Assembly (NCBI GenBank): GCA_029260765.1 | Contig: JAJDCP010000019.1 | Location: forward strand, 1 to 64,000 | Length of the DNA stretch: 64,000 bases | Reading direction: 5' to 3' | Source: Planctomycetota bacterium | Lineage (GTDB): Bacteria; Planctomycetota; J058; JAJDCP01 | Shown: positions 33,785 to 42,397 of the stretch, in pieces | Position numbering within the stretch: position 1 is the first letter of the stretch | Layout: each line of letters opens with the position of its first letter | Position numbers and translations under genes: made by a program | The notes under the pieces: model-generated | What the model was told of the DNA's origin: nothing | Seen by the model: the letters and a program-made list of their open reading frames with translations, nothing else | The model's database searches: none

Positions 33785-33813
33785 CAGCGCGCCTGCCTTG
33801 TGCGGGCGCGCTG
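33785..33813 (+). terminator. Hairpin after the A2M gene, possible terminator
   Basis: CAGCGCGCC (33785-33793) and GGCGCGCTG (33805-33813) form a perfect 9-bp stem with an 11-base loop, 24 bases after the stop codon. There is no clear T run, so it may be a Rho-assisted terminator or a 3' stabilising hairpin. A smaller stem TAACAG/CTGTTA precedes it at 33759-33776. Confidence 0.35.
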
Positions 33814-33966
33814 GCTTGTGGGCGCACCCCTTTTGCAATCCTGACATCCCTCTAACAGTTGCCGCCGCAGAATTCGGTAAACTTAAGAGTGCGTGCGAGG
33901 ACGCGAAACTTTTTCCCAAAAACCGTCCCCAACGTCCCCGCGCGCTCCGGAGTGTTGAGCAGCGAT

Positions 33967-34515
33967 ATGAATACGACCACACACATAGCCGGTGAGGCAC
34001 TGAAATTAGGACCTGGGGGACGTTCGCTTCGGGCGTCGCTGTTCGAACGGATCATGGAACGCATCCATCGCTACTTCGTGAAGCTGATCTGGGATGCGCA
34101 CGCCGTGGACGACTGCCTCCAGCGGACCCTGCTTCGTCTGGAGACCTCCCTCAGCGAAGGCAGCTACGACCCGGAGCGCTCGTTCAATCGCTGGATGTGG
34201 CTCAAGGCCCACTCGGTCTACGTCGACTACTGCCGTGAGCGTCGCCCGGCGCAACAGCTGCCCGCCGCCCTGCCTGACCGTGGCCGATCGGGCACGGCCC
34301 AGGTCGAGGCACGGCTTGATGCGACCACCGTGTTCGACACCCTGCGCGGCGAGTTGCCGCCCGAGGTTTTCGAGGTCTTTGTGCTGCGCCACGATGGCGG
34401 CCAGAATCTGAGCCAGATCGCCGCCCTGCTCGAGCGCGACCGCAAGACGGTGCGCAAGCACCTCAAGCACGCCGAGCGCGCCGCTCTGAAGCTGCTGAAA
34501 GGGAAGGGGCCGTGA
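33967..34515 (+). CDS. ECF-type sigma factor coupled to an FHA pseudokinase
   Basis: A 182-residue sigma-70 family protein. Region 2 covers VDDCLQRTLLRLETSL and FNRWMWLKAHSVYVDYCRER. Region 4 covers LPPEVFEVFVLRHDGGQNLS and the helix-turn-helix IAALLERDRKTVRKHLKHAE. The ATG at 33967 gives a normal ECF length; the frame is open upstream without domain content. The stop overlaps the GTG of the kinase-like gene (GTGA), so the two are co-translated. Confidence 0.9.
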   Translation: MNTTTHIAGEALKLGPGGRSLRASLFERIMERIHRYFVKLIWDAHAVDDCLQRTLLRLETSLSEGSYDPERSFNRWMWLKAHSVYVDYCRERRPAQQLPAALPDRGRSGTAQVEARLDATTVFDTLRGELPPEVFEVFVLRHDGGQNLSQIAALLERDRKTVRKHLKHAERAALKLLKGKGP

Positions 34516-36629
34516 GCGAGACACTGCAGGACATCGATCTGATCAAACAGCTCTTCCGCCGCAACGACCGGCCGATGCGGGCGGCCACGCGGCTGCGCAC
34601 GCGCCGGCTGGCCTCGCGGCACTTCGAGGCCGAAGCCGGTCCCACGCTGCTGCAGGCCGGCGACCAGTTGGGCAACTACCGCATCCAGAGGGTGTTGGGA
34701 AGTGGGGACGCGGCGGTCGTGTACCTGGCCGCCCACCGTCATCTTCCCGCCCGACAGGTGGCGCTGAAGGTGCCTTTTGGACCGGACGTGCCGGCGATGA
34801 TCCGGGGAGTCAAGGAGCTGGCCGGCCTGAAACACCCGGGCATCGTCGATCTGCTCGACATCGACCCGGAACATCAGACGCCGTTTGTGGTCCTCGAACA
34901 CTGCAGTGAAGGCAGCCTGGCGGACCAGCTCGAGACGGGCGAACGTCTGTCGGAGCGGGAGGTGCTGCGCATTGCCCGCGCGCTGCTCGACGCGTTGGGA
35001 TATGCCCACAGTCAGGGCTTCTGCCACCGCAATCTCCAGCCCAGCAACATCTTGTTCGACGCCCTGGCGCGCCCGCGCATCGCCGATTTCGGGCTGGGGG
35101 CTCTGGCGGAAGCGCAGTTGCGGGCACGGCTCAGCCAGGCGGGCCTGCTCGGCACCCTGTATCTGGCGCCAGAGCAGGAGAGAGCCGACACACCCGTCGA
35201 CGGTCGTTGTGACCTGTATGCGTTGGGGATGTTGCTCTATGCGATGCTGACGGGGAACAGTCCGCGCACGCTGCGCCCGGTCGAACGCGAGCGCGAGGCT
35301 CTCGATCCGGCCTGGAACGAGATCATCCTGTGTTTGACCGAGACGGACCCTGATCAGCGTTATCCCGACGCGGCTGCCGTTCTGCGGGCCCTCGACGGGC
35401 TGCAGAACGACCGCACCCGGATCCTCGCGCGGCATCCAGCCGAACAAGAGGTCCCCGCGCGGCTGCGAATGCTCGAGGGCGAGATGACGGGGCAGCAGTT
35501 CACCCTGCGCGCCACGCAACGCACCCGCATCGGCCGGCGCACGTCGAGCACTCTGCGCCTCGGGGATCCGGGAGTCTCCGGCTCGCATGCAGAGATCCGC
35601 TTCGACGCGGGGTTCGTGCTGCACGATCTGCAGAGCGCCAACGGCACCTTTGTCAACGGCGACCAGGTCGTGACTCCCGTACGTCTGAAGCACGGCGACA
35701 CCATCGCCTTTGGCGCGGTCCGCGGGCGCTTTGAGCTGGGAAAACCGGCGCGGCGCAGCTGGCTGCCGCGCTTGGCTGGCTCTCGCGTGCTCGCGAGGCT
35801 GCTGGTCGGGCTGTTGCTGGTCGCGGGCCTGGGATGCGTGGCCTGGGGCCTGGGGTCCGGGCCGGCGCCGATCGTGTCCTATACTGCGGGAGGCGGCGCG
35901 CTGCTGATGGTCGCGGTCCTGCTGCTCGGGCGCATGCAGAGGTGGAATCCGGGCGGCCAGGCCGTCGTGCTCACGCTGCTCGGGGGACTGGCGCTGCTGG
36001 TACTCAGCCAGCTGCCCGGGGTGGACCAGCTCGCCAGCCAACTCGGCCAGAATGCCGGCACAGCGCTGCTCGGGCTCGGCTGTCTGGGATGGAGCCTGCT
36101 CGGGATCTGGCAGCGGCGGCCGCAGGCGAAACCCGCGACCAGCCACTCCGAAGACGTCGCCCGCGTGCTGGCGAGCGCACGCCATGCACAGCGCCGCAAG
36201 CTGCCGGCAGGCTCGGTGCTCGCCGGAATGCTGTTCGCCACCGGCGTGCTCAGCCTGGCAGCGCGGCTGGCAGGCGCCTCGGGCTCGACCTTCGGCCTGC
36301 TCGGTCTCGGCCTGCTGCCGGCAGCGATCGCCTGGGCAGGCCTGCGACGCTGGGGCGCCCTGCGCATGGCAGGCCTGACTCTGGCTGTGGCAGGCATCGC
36401 CTTCGCGGTGCTTCCGACAGCCATCCAGTTGCCGGTGCTGCAACCGCCATGGGCCGAGCTTGCAGGCCTGCTGGTCTACGCCACCTCTGCGGGCGCGCTG
36501 CTCTGGCAGGTGCTGCGCTCGCAGGTTGCGCTCGAGCGGGACATCGTCGTCTGGATCTTCGGCTTGCTGTTCTTTGCGGTCTGTCTGGTGGTAGCTGCTC
36601 CTTTCGCTGGCCAACACCTGGCACTCTGA
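34512..36629 (+). CDS. Kinase-fold protein with FHA domain and polytopic membrane region, probable pseudokinase
   Basis: A 705-residue protein starting at GTG. The kinase-like domain (about 55-300) keeps Lys86 (VALKV) and DFG 192-194, but the catalytic loop reads CHRNLQPSN, so the HRD aspartate is Asn174 and the following Lys is Gln. The glycine loop is also degenerate (GSGDAAVVY). Residues 320-410 form an FHA domain (RIGRRTSSTLRLGD, SGSHAEIRF, SANGTFVNGD) that would bind phosphothreonine. About nine membrane helices follow (420-705). It is probably a catalytically impaired scaffold or sensor for the upstream sigma factor. Confidence 0.9.
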   Translation: MSETLQDIDLIKQLFRRNDRPMRAATRLRTRRLASRHFEAEAGPTLLQAGDQLGNYRIQRVLGSGDAAVVYLAAHRHLPARQVALKVPFGPDVPAMIRGVKELAGLKHPGIVDLLDIDPEHQTPFVVLEHCSEGSLADQLETGERLSEREVLRIARALLDALGYAHSQGFCHRNLQPSNILFDALARPRIADFGLGALAEAQLRARLSQAGLLGTLYLAPEQERADTPVDGRCDLYALGMLLYAMLTGNSPRTLRPVEREREALDPAWNEIILCLTETDPDQRYPDAAAVLRALDGLQNDRTRILARHPAEQEVPARLRMLEGEMTGQQFTLRATQRTRIGRRTSSTLRLGDPGVSGSHAEIRFDAGFVLHDLQSANGTFVNGDQVVTPVRLKHGDTIAFGAVRGRFELGKPARRSWLPRLAGSRVLARLLVGLLLVAGLGCVAWGLGSGPAPIVSYTAGGGALLMVAVLLLGRMQRWNPGGQAVVLTLLGGLALLVLSQLPGVDQLASQLGQNAGTALLGLGCLGWSLLGIWQRRPQAKPATSHSEDVARVLASARHAQRRKLPAGSVLAGMLFATGVLSLAARLAGASGSTFGLLGLGLLPAAIAWAGLRRWGALRMAGLTLAVAGIAFAVLPTAIQLPVLQPPWAELAGLLVYATSAGALLWQVLRSQVALERDIVVWIFGLLFFAVCLVVAAPFAGQHLAL

Positions 36630-36773
36630 GCCGACCTGCCTCGGGGTTGAGCCGGGTGCTCCATCGTGGGAGCCCTCCGCGGCCGCGGCCCGGGCATCGA
36701 TCGAACATCCTGGTTGCAAAATCCGGCTCTGGTGCGGATGCTGTAGTGACCGTCCCGACGGAGACGCTGCATC

Positions 36774-38957
36774 GTGCAATGCCAGGCCTGCTCGCACCAA
36801 AATTCCCCGGGCACTGCCCACTGCCAGGGCTGTGGGCAGTTCATGGGATCGCCGGCACAGTGGCAGCAGATGCGGCAGCAGTCCACCTGGCGTCCACCGG
36901 CCGGCGCTCCGCCGTCTGCTCCGGGGGCGGGGCAGCGGCCTGCGGGCCCACCGCCCCGACCGCAGTCAGCGCGGCGGGCCCCTGGCCCGCCTCCTTTGCC
37001 CGGTCATCGGGGGCCGCCTGCCGGTCCTGCGCGGCCTGCCGGTCCTGCGCGGCCTGCCGGTCCTGCGCGGCCCCCCGGTCCTGCGCGGCCCCCCGGTCCA
37101 TCTCGACCCCCCGGCCCTTCTCGACCCGCCGGCCCTTCGCGGCCGCGAGGCGCTTCGGCTGGGAACGGCCCGCATCCCGGCGCACGTCCTTCGGGACGCC
37201 CGGCCGGGCATCCACCCGGCCCGGCGGGTGCGCGTCCGCCCGGGCCGCCCAACCGCCCGCCGCCCCCGGCGCATCAGGCCTCGAGAAGGGGTCCCCGGCC
37301 TGCGGCCCAACGGCCCCCTCCGAACCCAGCCATGCCGACCATCCCGGCCGCGCAGGGGCAATACTCGCCGACCATCCGCGAGTCCCCGAAAACCGGCAGG
37401 CTGGCCGCCATGCCTCCTCCACCGCCGAGTTTCGCTGCCCATCCGCAGAAGGAGATGCTCGAAGCCGAGACCGCTATCGAGGCGTTGCCGCCGCCGGCTG
37501 TGGTGAGCCGCCATGGCAGCGTGTTCCAACGCTTCATCGGCCGTACGCTGAACGGCTACCGCATCGACAAGATGCTGGGGGAAGGCGCCATGGGCGCAGT
37601 CTTCCAGGCCGAGCAGATGAAACTCAAGCGCACCGTGGCCATCAAGGTGTTGCCTCCGGCCATGTCCAGCGACCGCGAGCTGATCGAGCGCTTTGAGCGC
37701 GAGGCACAGTCACTCGCCAAGCTCGAGCATCCGTCCATCGTGCCCGTCTACGATATGTTCGAAGCCGACGGCTTGTTCTTCATCACCATGGGCTATTGCG
37801 GCGGAGGCTCGGTCAAAGAGCTGATCGAAGAAGAAGGCCCGCTCGAAGAGCAGACGGCCGCCGAGATCGTCTACCAGACCGCCCTCGGCCTGTGGGCGGC
37901 GGCAGAAAAGGGCATCGTGCATCGCGACATCAAGCCTGACAATCTGCTGCTCAACGAGGAGGGACGCATCAAGATCGCCGACTTCGGGCTGGTCAAGGCA
38001 GCCACCGAAGGCAACATGGACTTCACGATGCCTGGCACGGTCATGGGCACTCCAGCCTATATGAGCCCCGAGCAATGGCGGGACAGCCGCAAGACCGACC
38101 ATCGGTCCGATCTGTACTCCCTCGGGTGTACGCTGTACGCCCTGCTGTGCAGCGAGCAGGTCTTTTTCGGCCCCTCGTCCGCGAACCTGATGGAACAGCA
38201 CCTGATGCAGCAGCCACCGAACATCTCGGTCAAGCGCCAGGGCCTGTCGGCGCAGATGACGATGGTGGTCACCAAGCTGCTGCAAAAAGACCCCACGATG
38301 CGCTTTCAGACCGGGCAAGAGCTCGCAGAAGCGGTCGCACCTCTGATGGGCGACAACTTCGATCCGACCGGGAGCGGCATGGCCATCCAGCGCCCGAAGC
38401 TGCCCACTATCCCGGCGGGTTTGCAGCCAGGGATGCCGATCCGACGCACTCCCCGCCGTGCGCACCGCACGATGCCCGGAATCCCGATCCCTGTCGGCGC
38501 TGGACCGAAGTTCAGCCCGATGGTGATTTTGATCGTGCTCAGTCTGGTGCTGGTCGCCCTGCTGGGTTTCTGGTTCACCTCAGGGAACAGCGGCAAGCCG
38601 ACCGAGCCACCGCAAGGGAACCAGGGAAACAGCGGCTCCCCTGCTCCGACCTCTTTCATCTTGGATCTCCCCGAGATCCCACAGACGTCCCTCGACGCAG
38701 CCCCTCAGAACGTACGGCTGTCCCGCAACAATGCCGGCTACGCAGCGGGAAGGTGGAAACTGTTTGCCATGACCTGGAAAAAGCCGGCGCCCGCAGCCAT
38801 CGAGGAGGCCAAGGCCGCCATGCATATGGGCGACTCGAACCTGAACCTGGAGAACTACCCCGAAGCAGTCGAGGCATACGAATTGGCAGAGCGCCTGTAC
38901 AATGCTGCGGTCAGCGAGTGCACCAAAATGCTCGACGCGCAGAAAGACCGCGACTGA
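36774..38957 (+). CDS. Membrane Ser/Thr kinase with zinc ribbon and Pro-rich repeat linker
   Basis: A 727-residue protein starting at GTG. A zinc ribbon uses Cys3, Cys6, Cys17 and Cys20. Residues 40-235 are Pro/Ala/Arg-rich, with a hexapeptide repeat of the type PAGPAR. The kinase domain (about 258-530) is intact: GEGAMGAVF, VAIKV, HRD 383-385, DFG, and GTPAYMSPEQW. A membrane helix lies at about 582-604 (ILIVLSLVLVALLGFWF), followed by a C-terminal exported part ending in a TPR-like helical pair. This orientation puts the kinase in the cytoplasm. The glycosyltransferase gene follows by 18 bases. Confidence 0.92.
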   Translation: MQCQACSHQNSPGTAHCQGCGQFMGSPAQWQQMRQQSTWRPPAGAPPSAPGAGQRPAGPPPRPQSARRAPGPPPLPGHRGPPAGPARPAGPARPAGPARPPGPARPPGPSRPPGPSRPAGPSRPRGASAGNGPHPGARPSGRPAGHPPGPAGARPPGPPNRPPPPAHQASRRGPRPAAQRPPPNPAMPTIPAAQGQYSPTIRESPKTGRLAAMPPPPPSFAAHPQKEMLEAETAIEALPPPAVVSRHGSVFQRFIGRTLNGYRIDKMLGEGAMGAVFQAEQMKLKRTVAIKVLPPAMSSDRELIERFEREAQSLAKLEHPSIVPVYDMFEADGLFFITMGYCGGGSVKELIEEEGPLEEQTAAEIVYQTALGLWAAAEKGIVHRDIKPDNLLLNEEGRIKIADFGLVKAATEGNMDFTMPGTVMGTPAYMSPEQWRDSRKTDHRSDLYSLGCTLYALLCSEQVFFGPSSANLMEQHLMQQPPNISVKRQGLSAQMTMVVTKLLQKDPTMRFQTGQELAEAVAPLMGDNFDPTGSGMAIQRPKLPTIPAGLQPGMPIRRTPRRAHRTMPGIPIPVGAGPKFSPMVILIVLSLVLVALLGFWFTSGNSGKPTEPPQGNQGNSGSPAPTSFILDLPEIPQTSLDAAPQNVRLSRNNAGYAAGRWKLFAMTWKKPAPAAIEEAKAAMHMGDSNLNLENYPEAVEAYELAERLYNAAVSECTKMLDAQKDRD
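37017..37142 (+). repeat. Seven tandem 18-bp repeats inside the kinase gene
   Basis: Seven in-frame units of 18 bases, the first three identical (CCTGCCGGTCCTGCGCGG), encode PAGPAR, PPGPAR, PPGPSR and PAGPSR. Copy number is likely to vary between strains because units 1-3 are perfect. The array lies in the disordered linker between the zinc ribbon and the kinase domain. Confidence 0.9.
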
Positions 38958-38975
38958 CCCTGGCCGCGAGACCCC

Positions 38976-40265
38976 ATGATCACCAAACCACGAGTTCTGT
39001 TTGTCGCCGGAGAGGCCCGGCCCTGGGGCGAGGCCGGGCTGATGCTCGACATAGCCGGGGCCCTGCACGAATGGGGCGCCGAGGTCCGCCTGCTGGTCAG
39101 CGCAGGCAGCGTGCCCAGGGCGCTCGAGAGCGCCTGCCTGCGCGCGCCTCTGCACGACCTGCTTGGCGGCCGCATCGCCGCCTGGCGCGCCGCCCACACG
39201 CTGCAAGACCTCGGCTTCAAACCAGACCTGATCCATGTCTTCGACCCGAATCTGCTGGTCCAGGCCGGTATGATCGCCTGGGTGCTCGGAGCCAAGCTGG
39301 TCTCGACCCATCTGCACATCCAGGCGGGCCTGAGCCGTGCTCGCATGGCGGAGCTGTTTTTGGTCTCCAGCGAGGCCCTGCGCGTCCACCTGGTCAACAA
39401 TCGCGGCGTGCCCAAAGAGCGTATCCAGCTGTTTCCGTTGGGCGTGTCCGTGCCGGAGAGCGAGCACGACGATGAAGGTGTCGAGACCTCCAGCCCCTAC
39501 GACGAGATTCTGGAAAACGCCCAACGCGGACTTCCCCTGACCGGCGCCGACACCCTGCTGGGCCGCCAACAGCGCACGCCGTGGCAGATCGGCAGCCGTT
39601 ATCTGCCCAAAGATTCGAACCAGACGCCTGCCCCGGAGGCGCCCCTTCCAGAGCCCGAGAGCACACCGGTGATCGCCTACAAAGGCCCATTGGAGACCTG
39701 GGCGAGAGTGGCAACACTGCTCGATGCCCTGCAGGTGGTCAAGAAGGCGGGCCTTCCCTTCCACGCGCTTTTGATCGGGCAGGGGCCCCTGCGCACGAAG
39801 CTCGGCAAGCAGGTACAGGCACTCGACCTGCTCCAGGAGGTCACCTTCGCTCCCGTGCTGCCCCCGGGTATGGAGCCGTTCGAGAACGTGCAGCTCTATG
39901 TCTGCCCGGCCGAATGCACCGGTGGCGAGCGCGAGATTCTCGAAGCGATGGCGCACGGAGTCGCCGTGATCGTGACGGAGCACGGCGGTGGATACGCCCT
40001 GCTCAAAGGCACGGAGGCCGGACGCCTGGTTCCCAACGGCGATGCGGCCAAGATCGGAGAGACCCTGCTGGAGCTCTTGCGCGACCGCGAACAGCGCGAA
40101 GCCCTGGGCAAGAAGGCACGCAAACTGGTCGCCGCGCAACACCGCCTGGATGCAACGGTGCGCACCGTGTTGCGGGCCTACTCCCGCTTGCTGGGCATCG
40201 AGAGCTCGGCGCCGATCGAGCTCAAACCCGCCAGCGGCATGCAAGAGAAGGCGGGGAAGACGTAG
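38976..40265 (+). CDS. GT4-like glycosyltransferase
   Basis: A 429-residue protein of GT-B fold. The N-terminal domain opens with RVLFVAGEARPWGEAGLMLD and includes DLIHVFDPN. The C-terminal nucleotide-sugar domain has ALLIGQGPLRTKLG, LYVCPAECTGGEREILEAMA and TEHGGGYALL, the E-x7-E type pattern of GT4 enzymes (GEREILEAMAHG). A poorly conserved, acidic and Pro-rich insert lies at about 160-225. Donor and acceptor are unknown. It is close behind the Pro-rich kinase gene. Confidence 0.82.
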   Translation: MITKPRVLFVAGEARPWGEAGLMLDIAGALHEWGAEVRLLVSAGSVPRALESACLRAPLHDLLGGRIAAWRAAHTLQDLGFKPDLIHVFDPNLLVQAGMIAWVLGAKLVSTHLHIQAGLSRARMAELFLVSSEALRVHLVNNRGVPKERIQLFPLGVSVPESEHDDEGVETSSPYDEILENAQRGLPLTGADTLLGRQQRTPWQIGSRYLPKDSNQTPAPEAPLPEPESTPVIAYKGPLETWARVATLLDALQVVKKAGLPFHALLIGQGPLRTKLGKQVQALDLLQEVTFAPVLPPGMEPFENVQLYVCPAECTGGEREILEAMAHGVAVIVTEHGGGYALLKGTEAGRLVPNGDAAKIGETLLELLRDREQREALGKKARKLVAAQHRLDATVRTVLRAYSRLLGIESSAPIELKPASGMQEKAGKT

Positions 40266-40470
40266 TGCGCCACTAGGCTAGAGTTTGGCGGTTTCCAGGG
40301 TGCGGCCGCCTGGCTATCCGGCGGGCAACGACCGGTGTGGGAGCTCGACGCCCAACACTCTTCAGGAATGCCTCTCGGCAGGGGGTGCGGTGAAAGTGGC
40401 GAAGCAAAGAAGCGAGACCCGGTCATGCGGGAACGTCCCGGCCTACTCGACACTGCCGGGGCCCTGCCCA

Positions 40471-40696
40471 TAGACCGACGCTACAGCCGCTGCAAGCCGC
40501 GTCCGCAGCGGTTCCTCTCCCTGTAGCGGCGCTCTGTGAGCGCCGGAAACCGCGTCCGCAGCGGCTGCTCCGAAGATCTGGGGGGACTCTATGCGGGTCG
40601 GTGTTCCCGTCGGGCATAGACCGACGCTACAGCCGCTGCAAGCCGTGTCCGCAGCGGTTCCTCCCCCTGTAGCGGCGCTGCCTTTCGGAAGGCGGC
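40471..40696 (+). repeat. REP cluster with a tandem 146-base period
   Basis: The 437-base gap between the glycosyltransferase and arrestin-like genes holds no gene. It contains GTAG plus CGGCGCTC-TGT-GAGCGCCG at 40523-40545, and CGTCGG...CCGACG plus CTAC at 40608-40630. A half copy ACCGACG-CTAC lies at about 40474-40484. A variant at 40669-40696 has GTAG and a different stem (CTGCCTT/AAGGCGG). The segment 40471-40534 is repeated at 40617-40680 with two mismatches, so the elements have been duplicated in tandem. Same family as 27606-27715. Confidence 0.75.
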
Positions 40697-40702
40697 AAAG
40701 AG

Positions 40703-41707
40703 CTAGCCCTGCGGTGGAATCACGCGCAACTTCTCCCAATGCGACCAGTCCGGCCAGCGGGGGATATCCACATTCGCCGAGACCCGCCAGATCAGCTCAT
40801 TGCTCGAGGCACGGAAGGTGAACGGCGCGTCCTCGGGCAGTGTGAAGGCATGGCTCACGTCGACGGCATCGCCTGCACACAGCTGCTCGCCTTCGAGCTC
40901 GGTCTCCTTGAGCTCGAACAGGGTGTGGCTGTAGGTCTTCTTCTTGGTTCCGCTACCCGAGACGACCTGCTCATAGCCACGCAACGCGAACTGGATGCCG
41001 TTGAGTGACACGTCGCTCTGCGGCGTGAAGCGCAAGCGCACGGTGGTGCTGCCCCCAGGTTGCACGGTCATCGGCTCGATCGAGAACTGCACCTCACCGA
41101 GCTTCTTCTGTGCCATGGTGTTGCGCAAGCCGATGAACCCCAGCACACACGCCATGATGACACCAAGCCCCGAGAAGATCAGCAACGGATAGAACCCGGA
41201 GATCAATCCTGCTGCGCCGACTCCCAGGGCGACGACCAGCATGACTCCCGCCATCACCAGGCCCAGCATCGCGCCCAACGTCGCCGATTGCGCGATCGGG
41301 CCGCTGCCGTATTCAGGGGCCAGCACGCCCGTGGGGGCAGCTCCCGGTTCGACGATCACCTCTTTGGACGCCTTGGGGTCGAATGCCCAGGGGATGTCCG
41401 CAGCCGCATCGAGGTACCAGTCGACATTCAAGTAGTGGCCGTGATACGTAAAAGGCCCGTAGGGAACGTCGAACGCAAAGTCATAGACCGGCGTGTCGCC
41501 GGGCCACCAGGTGCCGGTGTAGATGACCTTGCTGTCGGTCACGCCCGCGGCCCGGTTGCCGCGCCCGTGGGTGCGCCAGCCGAAGTTCAGGCTCAGGCCG
41601 TTGCAGGTGCACTCGGCGTTGACATCAACGAAGACCTTCCCGCGGCACACTTCGCCCGGTTGGTAGCTGTCTTTCTCGGTCTCGATGCGCAGATCACACT
41701 TCGACAT
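40703..41707 (-). CDS. Arrestin-like beta-sandwich membrane-associated protein
   Basis: A 334-residue protein. The first half resembles the arrestin N-domain (EKDSYQPGEVCRGKVFVDV, VIYTGTWWPGDTPVYDFAF) and the second half a matching C-domain (EVQFSIEPMTVQPGGSTTV, YSHTLFELKETELEGEQL). Between them are two to three hydrophobic helices (LGAMLGLVMAGVMLVVALGV and LLIFSGLGVIMACVLGFIGL). Bacterial arrestin-like proteins include Spo0M; function here is unknown. The start overlaps the end of the upstream ATPase gene by 14 bases. Confidence 0.7.
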   Translation of the reverse strand: MSKCDLRIETEKDSYQPGEVCRGKVFVDVNAECTCNGLSLNFGWRTHGRGNRAAGVTDSKVIYTGTWWPGDTPVYDFAFDVPYGPFTYHGHYLNVDWYLDAAADIPWAFDPKASKEVIVEPGAAPTGVLAPEYGSGPIAQSATLGAMLGLVMAGVMLVVALGVGAAGLISGFYPLLIFSGLGVIMACVLGFIGLRNTMAQKKLGEVQFSIEPMTVQPGGSTTVRLRFTPQSDVSLNGIQFALRGYEQVVSGSGTKKKTYSHTLFELKETELEGEQLCAGDAVDVSHAFTLPEDAPFTFRASSNELIWRVSANVDIPRWPDWSHWEKLRVIPPQG

Positions 41708-42380
41708 CGCCCACATCCTCCATGCGCTGCAGCGCCTCGTACAGATGGTGTTCCATCGCCCGGAGCGCGTCGCCGTACTGCGCCTGCAGCCGGGCCACAC
41801 TGCGATCGGGCACGTTCGGTAGTGGCCCGGGTCCGCGCCGCGCCCAGGCGATGCGGCGGGCAAAGATGCGCGCCAGCTGCGCGGCATCGTGGCAGGCCAC
41901 CTGCCAGGTCTCGACCGCGTAGCCGGCCTTCCGCAAGGCAGGCGCGTGATCGGTGTGGCTCCCGAGCGCCAACGAAACGGGCGGACGGAAGACCCTCCGG
42001 CGCATGCGCAACGGCATGCGTTGGGTCTCGTCAAGCAGCAGGATGGGAGCCTCGGGAAGCACCAGCGGCGGTGCCCCATCGGCGAAGTGCCGGTACGCTG
42101 CCTCGGGCAGCAGACGCTGCAAGGCGAGCAGGTGGGTGGTCTTGCCGCGTCCGCGGTCTCCGAGGAACTGCACCGCCTGACCTGGCCTGCGCAGGCGCGC
42201 AGCCAGCGGACCCAGCTCGACGACCGCCAGCTCCGCGCGCTGCTCGAAGTCGAGCTCACCAAAGGGATTGCAACGAAGATTCAGGTGGGCGTACGGCAGG
42301 CCTGGCCGGACGCGGCGTGCAGGCTGGGAAGGACGGACGGTCTCATGGCGATGGTGCATCGCGGTCAGGATAGCCTGCAC
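41694..42380 (-). CDS. P-loop ATPase, AAA-like, function unknown
   Basis: A 228-residue protein starting at GTG. Walker A is FLGDRGRGKTTHLLALQ and Walker B is ILLLDETQRMP (Asp-Glu). The opening NPFGELDFEQRAEL is like the N-terminus of ExeA/TniB-type ATPases. There is no DNA-binding domain. It lies between the PDZ/toroid and arrestin-like genes on the same strand, 17 bases after the former, so probably in one operon. A downstream ATG at about 42359 is an alternative start. Confidence 0.72.
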   Translation of the reverse strand: MQAILTAMHHRHETVRPSQPARRVRPGLPYAHLNLRCNPFGELDFEQRAELAVVELGPLAARLRRPGQAVQFLGDRGRGKTTHLLALQRLLPEAAYRHFADGAPPLVLPEAPILLLDETQRMPLRMRRRVFRPPVSLALGSHTDHAPALRKAGYAVETWQVACHDAAQLARIFARRIAWARRGPGPLPNVPDRSVARLQAQYGDALRAMEHHLYEALQRMEDVGDVEV

Positions 42381-42397
42381 AAGCCGCGCGACTCAAG

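Noticed and set aside
33859..33966. Earlier start for the sigma factor at 33967
   Set aside because: The added 36 residues are basic and domain-free, and the region looks like leader DNA; the ATG at 33967 gives normal ECF length.
36966..37529. Arg/Gly-rich frames antisense to the Pro-rich kinase linker
   Set aside because: They arise from the 18-bp repeats and lack start signals or domains.
40471..40696. CRISPR array
   Set aside because: Repeats are palindromic, only two full copies with a 146-base period, spacers are not unique, and no cas gene is present.
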